Below are positions 56,075 to 64,000 of a DNA stretch of 64,000 nucleotides, piece after piece. The DNA comes from Mesodorylaimus sp. YZB2_4 (taxonomy: Eukaryota > Nematoda > Enoplea > Dorylaimida > Dorylaimidae), in NCBI GenBank assembly GCA_030248295.1, contig JASANH010000554.1:310001-374000 (forward strand), given 5' to 3'. The position numbers were made by a program, and so were the translations under genes. A model generated the notes under the pieces. The model did not search any database. It saw only the letters and a list, made by a program, of their open reading frames with translations, and was not told the DNA's origin. Position 1 is the stretch's first letter. Every line of letters begins with the position of its first letter.

Positions 56075-56220
56075 AAAGATGTCATGTCATTGTCATACTT
56101 TATCCATAGCCAAGCACCATGCAGGTGCACAGCTGAGGAACACATAATTGACAATCGAGGCGAGAGTCGAACCCTCTCCTGTAAGTGCGCACCCAGCGTG
56201 AGGAGAGGCAGACTGCGTGA
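56075..56220 (-). repeat. SINE family B-related copy
   Basis: The minus strand shows the head and B box (GGGTTCGACTCTCG near 56163-56176), then GATTGTCAATTATGTGTTCC and GTGCTTGGCTATGGATAAAG, as in the block at 11060-11160. The general layout is that of SINE B with a different body. Confidence 0.6.
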
Positions 56221-57175
56221 TTCACGGAGGAGAACTGATGTGGGGGGGGCGGAAAACAGTTTTAGAAACTCTCTACTCACTCGCAGTCAGTCAAATGCTG
56301 ATGCGGCATGAAAAATACAGCGTGTCATGTTCATGGGGGATAGAGTTCTCAAACAGTGCCAGCTGTGCTGCATGCACGGAAATGTTCAAAGCAGGATGGT
56401 TTTTTACCGACTTTTAGCATGCATGGCACTGTTTTTGGAAGATCGCGTTGCCGGTTATTTATTCAAGCACGTTTTGTTCATGAGTGTCTTGTTTAAAAAA
56501 TCAAGATAATAGCACCAGCTGTGAGGTTGTGGAACTGGCCTTGAGAATGGGTTGAAAGGTGGGCCCGCCTCCCAATATTGCCATCGCACCTGATTGGTCG
56601 GTTTGAATTCTTAGTGCTGATTAGGTGATTGCCTCTGGCTTAAACTGGTGTGCAAATTGCCTCATTACAAATCAACACATGAACTTGCCTTTGCTAAAAA
56701 AAAGAAACATTGAAATGAAAGCGTTGGAAGCACGAATTTTTTTCGATTGCTTTACTCATTTAAACTGATTTTGCATCTTTCTATGAGTTCACGATTTCCG
56801 GAATATAGCAGACACATTTTCGGGCAACAATCGCTTCATGCCATCGCCTTTCACGTCGCACGAAACGAATAGCGTCGAGAATGGTCACGAGAAATATGGA
56901 TGACAGGCGTTTTTTCAATTTGACTATTCGTCTGGTTGGTTCCGTGTCGTCGACGTGTCCGCAGTCTCGCTGGTCTAGACATCAACCATGTACGCCAGCA
57001 GCCTCATTCGTTGGGTTTTGTCGCTCAATTTTTTGCAAAAATAAATCTGCCGAATCTCAATCTAGTTTTGATACCACCAAGAAATACTCGTCTTTCAACG
57101 CTGGTGAAACCTGTCAAAAGATCTACGACTGGTCGGTCTTTGTAGAAATTTTTTGGTGCGCGTTTGGTTTATTTT
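56221..57175. other. Gene-free stretch
   Basis: Short frames only; the longest, 100 residues at 56881-57183 on the plus strand, shows no motif. Confidence 0.3.
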
Positions 57176-57526
57176 TTATGTGAAAAATGTTGAAAAATCG
57201 TTATTCATTTCGTCCGCTTCAGTCGAGGAGAGACGGCCCAATGAACAACTGGTCCTTGGGCGTCTAGTCTGTCTGGCGATCAGAGTCCCGAATTTTCGAT
57301 TTGTCATCATCCTATGCTGTTCTCGTCTTGCGACGATTGGTCTGTCTAGATTGCTTATTTTGAAAAACGACTGTCGACGAACATTTTCAAGTTTTCTATT
57401 TTGCGCAACACTGAGGTGATTTTGCTTTACTGTTGAAGAAAATGATGGGCCTGCGTTCGGGCCTCGGAGAATTACGCTAGCGGCTGATTCTTGTCGAGGT
57501 GCGACTGATGAGTTTGGATTGGACAT
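57176..57526 (-). CDS. Possible coding exon, unknown
   Basis: A 116-residue minus-strand frame starting MSNPNSSVAPRQ. It is hydrophilic, rich in Ser, Arg and Asn, and probably disordered. It starts at a real ATG and has no repeat similarity to the rest of the window. No domain recognised and no partner exons found. It may equally be chance. Listed because it is the only non-repeat frame of this size in the region. Confidence 0.2.
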   Translation of the reverse strand: MSNPNSSVAPRQESAASVILRGPNAGPSFSSTVKQNHLSVAQNRKLENVRRQSFFKISNLDRPIVARREQHRMMTNRKFGTLIARQTRRPRTSCSLGRLSSTEADEMNNDFSTFFT

Positions 57527-60500
57527 CCTATTCCCTACTTGATGGCGACAGTGTCTGGACTGGATGCGAGGAAGATTATTTCAGTCAAATGACGTTTTTC
57601 GTTAAAAGGTTATTTCGAGGATTAGAATTATATATATGTTCGGATTGAGATCAGAACTGACTATCTTGAGTGACTAGTTTTTTCGAACAAAAGTTTTTCA
57701 TCGTAATTTATTCTCACTGTACTGTAACGATGAAGAGGGCATTGGTGGTAAGTGGGGGTGGGAAAATCAAAGGGACGATGAGATAGGCACCAGTTCAAAC
57801 AAGAGTGCAGGGAAATTAGGAAAACTTCGGGCCAAATCTGCCAAGCGTTTTTGTTCTTTTCCTCTTCAATTGCATATTTGGCACCAGAAGGGATAGCACT
57901 CCCTTTGCAGGTTTAGGCTGCGCAACTGCCGCTAAATGCATGCCTCACCGAAGCATGCTGCCTATTTTGGCTATGGCTGCGGAAACTTACATATGTACAG
58001 TACTTGGACCGCTTTTACGGTCACCATCTGGATCAAAACCTAACCTCAGTGAGTTCTGAGTGCCTAGGTCAATGAACGTAATGCCCGAAAATTAGGGCTT
58101 ACTTTGCTGCAGAAAAAAAGAATGTTTGCATAATTGTTTACATTTTTCTGTGCACATACTGTAACTTACGATTAGACAAACTTTTTGGGTTTTCACTTAA
58201 AGTATTATCTATAGTCAGTATGCGTACACTTAAATTTTTTGGGGCTGTCTTCCGCACCCCACTTGTTTCAGCGCTTGCTCCAGCTCCAGCACCGGGAGTG
58301 TACAGCTCTCCCGCTATGACTGCAATGCTCACGTACATGGCGATAACTGTGAAATTGGAAGCTTTGAGTACCTTTTTTCCACCTCCTGATGAGGTTAGAT
58401 AAAGGATTTGCAGCATCAAAGGTACTCATGTTACGTGCATGCCCTGATAGAGCGTGCAGTAGTTTGTCAAAAGTATGCACCCAGTAGATTTCGAGGTTAC
58501 ATTTTGAAAGCTTATGTTTCTTTTGAGTGATTTTGGCGTCTCTGTCGTTATAAAACAGATTCTTGGTACCCCAAAGCATACTTTAGCAAAGCAACGTATG
58601 GACATTCCTACCGACCGACACAGGAAACCACGCTTCAAGTATTCTTCTTTTCATGGTCTGATTATGAAAGGGAGACTAATGCGTGATAAGGCAGCAATGT
58701 CAGAGCCCAGAGCAGTGAATGACTTACCGTCGATACTCACCCACAGGGCAGGGACGAACTCAAGATCATGGCTACAGTATGAGCGTGAGGACTCAAACTT
58801 CTGCTCTCTAACAAAACCTGTAAAATAAATTGACGCCGTTTGTATCGCCTAAATATCCTTTCAACTGCAAAAAGATGCTCAAAGTTTGAATAAGGAACCC
58901 TTTTACCGAAATGACATACGGCTAGTACTTCTCTGAACTGTTTCTCAACCAAGGCCGCGTATTTTTAGCTGAATCCGAGACCTCTGATTTTTATTTATTT
59001 TACATGACTATGTACAGTGTACTCGTATGCCGCTATGAGTAATCCTTTTCACTGTTTTTTCTTCCATCGGCTGCAAAAAATGTCTGTTAAAAATGTCACT
59101 TAGCTACCTCGGTACACATTTTACTCACTCCACCTCCTGCTGTTTGCTGACTAGCGCACATAGGAAGGGTTTTTTCCCCATTTTTAAAAGAGCAAAAAGA
59201 TAAAGGAGGACGCACTGGCACTAAACTTAAAAAACGCCTGTCAACATTGAATGGCGTGCTGGTGGCCTCGAGTCGACTGGCGTCGGCAATATGTTCTCCA
59301 AATGTTTGTTGGCAAGGTGAAACGTGCGTTGTGCTGTAACTTGGGTGACGCGTCGCTTTTTCTAGCTATTCTTTAGTCCTTTACATCGGCTCCGAGGCAG
59401 TTTTGTCCGATTTTTTCCACGTCTTGAAATTTACCCTTGCAAGTAAGGTTTGAGTATTTCATAGCTGTTGTTCGGGCCTAGGACCGTTTGGATTTGGCGT
59501 CCTTATCGTAGGAGTGCCTGCGGAAAAGCTGACCAATCAGAGTTTAGCGTCGCTTGTCACGTGACTTTGTGCGCGTGACGATTCGATTGTAACACTTTCG
59601 TGAGACCCTTCTTCTTCTGAATTTCTTCGCAGCTAGAGCGCTCATTTCTGCTTGCGACGACGACGAGTTGAGGAATGAGCTTAGGCTTTGCGGACTAAAA
59701 AAATAAGTGCTTTGGATGGACGATTTTTTTATTTCTCGTAGTCAGCCGCCCGACTAGACGTCGGCTAGACGAATGTTGCCGATCGATTTCTTTTCCGTGG
59801 CTTCGTGCTTCAACAGCCACCGTTGTCTCATTTTTATCCAAAGATAGAAAAAAGACTCGGAGAAATGGAAAAAAGTGAGGCCCTGCTCTGGCTTGTTTAG
59901 GCTTTTTATATTTCTCAAGAAACGTAGGATTAATGTTTTTTTCGAATGCTTTTCCATTCTGGGTTCAGTTCGACAAAATTGGTGCAGTGGAATTGGGAAT
60001 ATGAGAGTATGTGGCATTGATTAAGCGCTATAAAAATAAGGCTAACGGAAAAATATTTCGTTAGGTTACGAAAACCATTTCTACAAAAAGAGGATAGTAC
60101 TTGTATGTTTTAAAAATTCATCAGTAGTGTGACAGCCATCACCGTTAGTCTTGTTTCAACAACTGTTTCAAAAGCCAGGAGTCATGAGTAATTGTTGACT
60201 ACGTCACACATCAGTGATTACGAAGCGTTGAGCGACCACGTACAGAGAATACAGAGATGTACAGAGAATTTTTGATTTTTAGACAGTCGAGCACAACTAA
60301 TTCCTTCCAAAAATTTGAACAATTCCGTGGCATTATCTGAAAAAAACAAGACCACGCGGACTTTTGGTAAGTGAGTGCTGAAAAAGGCCAGATTCAAATT
60401 CAAATTCAAATTTAGTCAAATAAGTGGATTTAAAATTTTATTGGATAAAAGTGTCTTGTGAGGTGGGGTCCACCATGCTTCATTTTAAAAACCTGGAACT

Positions 60501-61829
60501 TTAAAAGTGCTCCAAATGTAGCTTGTAAGAATCGACAGATATTGATTGCTATAGGTCAAAATTTGTTGGAGAATTTCTTTAGAAATGGGACATTTACACA
60601 GATAAAAGATTTCAAGTGATCGGCTCTGGATATTTACTTTTTTCTGAATAACTTCAGAAGGATTGTAAAATTTAGTTACTTTTCAGAATATTCTGGAAAA
60701 TCTTTTTGCTTACTAATCTTGGCTGCGGCGCAAAGCACCTTCAAGTCCATCAAAAATAATGATGAGAAACGAAATTTTTTCATGACTGCACAGTCTAGTC
60801 CAGCCCAATCTTAACTTTCATGCTTGCAAGTTGCGTCATAACCGATTATAAATGTAATTCAAATTCAAATTTCGCGGTTAAAAATAAAGTCATGGTCAGT
60901 GTTTTGAATAGTAGACCAGGGACACTCTCATCGCCAGGTTTTGAAAACGGGGCAGTTTCCTGAGGAAAATTCGTGGTTTGCTGGCTCAGCATATGTTGCG
61001 GCAAGTATAGATGAAAGATCTAAATTGGAATTATCGCATTTCAATATTGAAAATTTACCTTTTTTACGATCAAAATGTACACCATTAGGGAAGCTGATTA
61101 AATTTATTGCTGTACATATCAAAACTGCCGCTGTATGCGTTTTGTGATAGCAGAAGCGCGGTCAACAACTTACGCGTGAACACTATGTATGAGGTTTTTT
61201 TGAAGAAACAGAGACTCCAAGCAAAATGAACACAAAATCTGGGATGGGCAAATTTGAAATACAGGTTTTTTCATCTTGACATTATGAATTTCATCCTTTT
61301 TTTTCTTGGCAGTTCTAATTTTAGTACTCTAGAAAATTCAATTCTGAAGAATAAATTCAGCTAAATGAATCCAAGGCACTTGATTTTTTTAAAGAAATAA
61401 TAAAACGGAGGCAGGCAATTAATTTCCGGATCAATTTGAAACACTGCAGGATGTAAGTTTCATTAGGCATTTCTGTAGTCGAAATAATGAGTGCCGTGCT
61501 ATCTGATTGGCTAGAAATATTTTTACTTTGAGACAGGATTTCTGCGGATTATCCAACATAATTTATCTAATTTACGCGAAAAAACTGACCTGCATGTAAC
61601 AGGTTACTCTATTCAATAAATTTTAATTCTCGGTTTCCATTTTCGTGGTGCCAAAGCTCATCGTCAGGCTTCGGTGATAAGTGTGCTGTGCCGTACAGTA
61701 TTGGTCACATGCTGTACTCTATCTAAATGCTGTAGATGCGCGTTAGCTCACGCTCGGGTTTTGACATTGAAGGCCGTTTATCGCAAGCCATTTTCATAAC
61801 ACCTACTATTCCTCTAAGATTCTCCACCA
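57527..61829. other. Long gene-poor region
   Basis: No supportable gene in about 4.3 kb. The frame 60941-61147 (MKTGQFPEENSW...) is preceded by a plausible acceptor (TCGCCAG at about 60936) and could be an exon, but nothing in it is recognisable. AAATTCAAATTCAAATT words at 60385-60410 and 60855-60870 are short local repeats. Confidence 0.35.
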
Positions 61830-62000
61830 CCCTCCTGATGGGAAGAGAGGGACTTCCCGACTGGTAATCAACGAGTAACGAGTCCAGATGCCATACTTGT
61901 CCAGGGGTCAGCCACTTCGACGAGACGTAGAGATGATGGACCGATGAAACTGCTGTCGAGACATCTTGCCTTCGCGAGACCCTCCTTAGATCCCACCTAG
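61830..62000 (-). repeat. Strongly diverged SINE family A body
   Basis: It retains GGAAGAGAGGGACTTCCCGACTGGT, GAGTCCAGATGCC, GGGGTCAGCC and GACCGATGAAACTGCTGTCG in the same order and spacing as the intact copies. Other parts are lost. (Motifs are given in short blocks.). Confidence 0.5.
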
Positions 62001-62129
62001 TCAGGCTGTTGTCCCAAGAAGGGGGTCAACTGTGAGCCACATACAGGAATGAGTGGTGCCGTGTTCCCTGCCAATATTAGCAGACTTTCAAAAATGCGAT
62101 TACAAACTGAATCGTTCTTTTATTTTTAG

Positions 62130-62273
62130 ACCGCCCAGAATCTCATGGTAACACATGTGACAGTTTTCGGCCAGCAGCAAATTGATATTCAAGGATTCAA
62201 ACAAATCAAAGCGCACAACACGTTGCACGAATTATTCTCGACCCCGGTACGATCTGTTACCCTAAAAGAAACC
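62130..62273 (+). CDS. Isolated internal exon of an unassigned gene
   Basis: A 144-bp, 48-codon, phase 0-0 block bounded by TTATTTTTAG and GTGAGTA. It reads TAQNLMVTHVTVFGQQQIDI and continues open. The splice sites are as good as those of the two large genes in the window. No family recognised. Neighbouring exons may include 60941-61147 and 63735-63887, but this is not shown. Confidence 0.35.
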
Positions 62274-62704
62274 GTGAGTATTTTAAGGAAGCTTCTAGAA
62301 TTTAATTCTTGCTATTGGATAATCTCAAAAAAAAGCTGGAAAAACAAAGCTTCTTGTCGGAAACTTTGGGCAGCTTGCTTCTTTTTCTTTATTTTATAGT
62401 TTCACATTTTCGTATTAGATTTGCACGTTGTCTTTTACAAGAGCGAAATAGTGAGAATGCCAAAAAACTCTTGTCTTCACCTTTGATGTAGCTAATATGC
62501 TGTACAAGACCAGTAGGTACGTAAAAGTTGATTGTCGGTGGGTTAGGCGTCCCCTTCACGCTTATCTTTTGCGGGCACACCCTCTTGAGTATGTCCTCCG
62601 TCTGGACCCCGTTGCGAATGATAGGCCACTCGAATGCATCCCCATTTGATTTGTTGAGTCCAGACTCAGTAAGAAGTAAGAAGTGACTCAGAAAGAAGTC
62701 AGTC

Positions 62705-63290
62705 TTACTGTGAGTCAGTATCTGTATCTGTATATTTCTGCAGCCAAAGACAACCTGTCCATACTAGGGCGCAGCACACAAAAATAGAAATAAATATAAG
62801 TCTAAAGGTCACTGTCAATTAAAACAAAGATTGGAAACGAATCGCTTAAAAGTGTCATACGGACTATTTGCTATATCATACGGTAAATCATTCCACAGTT
62901 TTATGGCTGACACTTCGAAAGCCTGCGAGTATGTCGCAGTTCTCCCAGCGGGGGTTTCAAGATGGTGAGGAGCCGTTGTGCGTTCACTGAACCTACGACC
63001 AGACATGTCGGTATGGGTTAGTCGTTTTTGTGACGGATAGGCAGTCAGCCCATGATAAATCCGGTATAACTGCATTAGTTTCAGTTGATTTCTACGATTT
63101 TCCAAACTAGGCAACTTTAGGGCAGCCAACGTGGTGTCATAGTCAATATGCCATTGGTTTTGTATGCAGCAAACTGCAAATTTTTGAACTTTCTCTTGGT
63201 CGATGATTGCTTTCTTTTGTGTCGGAGCCCAAACAGAGGATGCATAATCGAGACTGAAGAGCCTTGGGGAGAAATGGCAAATAACATTCC
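62705..63290 (-). pseudogene. LINE ORF2 C-terminal fragment with microsatellite tail
   Basis: The minus strand reads YASSVWAPTQKKAIID and QKFAVCCIQNQW, then LAALKLPSLENRRNQLKLMQ, YRIYHGL, SGRRFSERT and KLWNDLPYDIANS, ending in a stop at 62815. This is the conserved tail of CR1/Jockey-type reverse transcriptase ORFs (L.LPSLE.RR...DL...YKI..G; R...F..R....WN.LP..V). The 3' end runs into an (ACAGAT)n repeat at 62718-62735, usual for such LINEs. The RT domain is missing; a SINE A copy adjoins. Confidence 0.75.
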
Positions 63291-63314
63291 GGGATATCCC
63301 CCTTTTTTAAAAAA

Positions 63315-63733
63315 ATTTTTGTGGGCAGAAGCCCGTCTTTGTCTATAGCCGGCCAGCAGTCAAAACTAATAAGCAGGGCTGTTCGGGGACCGGCACACAA
63401 AGCAGCTTCCCACTAGGAGCACCTCCACGCAAGGGCATCCTGGACTGCACACCGACTTCCTCGGTCGATGTCCGGGCGGGCTTTGAAAACTGTCCGTGTT
63501 CGACAGCTGAGACTGTCTACTCGTTCGGCTTCCGTCTCTCCACTCGGAGCATCTCGGCAGTATCGGGTGAGTCACCCACGGCGTGGCGTTTCAATGTCAG
63601 CGAGGGTTTGTGGTTCGCAAACCGACCTCCATCACCGGGGATCGAACCCGGGACGAGTCCTGCCCCAACCAATTTTTTTCCCAGGCAATATGGAGAGACG
63701 AATACCGAACCGCTGCACCACCGCGGCCGCTCC
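63315..63733 (-). repeat. SINE family A variant with a complete tRNA-like promoter
   Basis: On the minus strand the head starts GGAGCGGCCGCGGTGGTGCA with the A box GTGGTGCAGCGGTTCGG and, about 60 bp further on, a perfect B box GGTTCGATCCCCGG (63637-63650). A body related to family A follows, ending in poly-A (T run at 63303-63320). Body blocks such as GTGGAGGTGCTCCTAGTGGG are shared with the copy at 34276. It lies next to, or within, the LINE fragment. Confidence 0.7.
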
Positions 63734-63734
63734 A

Positions 63735-63887
63735 GATATCGCCTTGCGGGTTACAAAAATTGTTGAAAAACTTATAAAACCGACGCAATGTCCACCTGTG
63801 GAAGAAGTCATTGAGGAGTATAGTTTTAATCAATTTAAACATCAAATCGTGCAAGTTTTCTGGCCTTTTGCAGAAAAATGGGTTTAA
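63735..63887 (+). CDS. Possible terminal exon, unknown
   Basis: The frame KIVEKLIKPTQCPPVEEVIE continues to FAEKWV and a TAA at 63885. The composition looks coding (amphipathic, acidic). No acceptor is evident because a SINE abuts directly at 63733. It may be the 3' end of the gene to which exon 62130-62273 belongs. Confidence 0.25.
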   Translation, partial: DIALRVTKIVEKLIKPTQCPPVEEVIEEYSFNQFKHQIVQVFWPFAEKWV

Positions 63888-63927
63888 AAATATCGCCAAG
63901 CGATTTTAAATTACACATAACCGCATT

Positions 63928-63938
63928 TATATAAATAG
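63928..63938 (+). promoter_or_regulatory. Candidate TATA box near the window end
   Basis: TATATAAATAG at 63928-63938, followed 25-30 bp later by CATCCGTCAGACC, which resembles an initiator. Any gene it drives would lie beyond the window. Confidence 0.35.
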
Positions 63939-64000
63939 CGAGTCAGCACCATCCGTCAGACCAGTGTGTAGAGTGTGTGCGTAAAGCCCCTGGAAAGAGC

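Noticed and set aside
56881-57183. 100-residue plus-strand frame
   Set aside because: No motif, no splice sites, and a similarly long minus-strand frame lies alongside; not supportable as a gene.
62815-63129. A host gene encoding KLPSLENRRNQLK
   Set aside because: It matches the conserved C-terminal tail of LINE ORF2 proteins and runs into a microsatellite tail, so it is a retrotransposon remnant.
1-64000. Alternative genetic code with reassigned stops
   Set aside because: All three stop codons occur inside some damaged frames, but the well-supported genes end at normal TAA/TGA-type stops and have no internal ones. Pseudogene decay or readthrough is simpler.

Overview
The window is animal nuclear DNA, most likely from a nematode or close ecdysozoan. 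The genes have many introns, mostly 50-60 bp with GT..(T)TTCAG/TTTAG borders. The best gene is a degenerin-type (DEG/ENaC) channel with nematode-like motifs. The rest is packed with tRNA-derived SINEs, LINE, Pao and Gypsy relics and cut-and-paste transposons. Nothing is bacterial: there are no operons and no CRISPR array. The species call is inference.

Layout. 1-12 kb is a transposon graveyard: SINE pieces, a 4-TM orphan gene (961-1656), a small CCGG-flanked integrase-related transposon (2263-2941), a rearranged Gypsy relic (3.5-5.4 kb), a frameshifted LINE (5.6-7.6 kb) and a decayed Polinton-type polymerase (9-10.7 kb). 12.5-21.6 kb is a 12-exon DEG/ENaC gene. Its third exon (5,467 bp) inserts about 1,770 Ser/Thr/Ala-rich residues into the extracellular loop. 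I assembled it by hand: every splice phase agrees, giving 2,405 residues from FPAVTFCNLNPYK to the GAS selectivity filter. 22-30 kb holds a SMYD-like SET gene (minus) head to head with a cytochrome P450 (plus). A Pao retrotransposon sits at the end of P450 exon 4, and the last P450 exon exists in two inverted copies. 31.4-36.2 kb holds a GMP reductase and a GLUT-type sugar transporter, both in minus orientation and both with in-frame stops but no frameshift. 37.5-38.6 kb is a SINE split by a Harbinger-like element that encodes a MADF domain. 42.2-42.8 kb carries a paralogue of the 4-TM orphan. 44.4-49.7 kb is an 8-exon gene for a calsequestrin-like protein whose usual acidic tail is replaced by a long basic, Ser-rich, coiled-coil tail. 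One of its introns contains 29 copies of a 21-bp repeat. 49.7-64 kb is gene-poor and holds more SINEs, a second CCGG-flanked transposon, a LINE 3' end and a few unassigned exons.

The genes do not form an obvious pathway. The two most unusual are the mucin-domain sodium-channel homologue and the charge-inverted calsequestrin-like protein. A third theme is nonsense without frameshift in several otherwise intact reading frames (Pao, GMPR, GLUT, P450). All family calls are from reading motifs by eye; no search was run.
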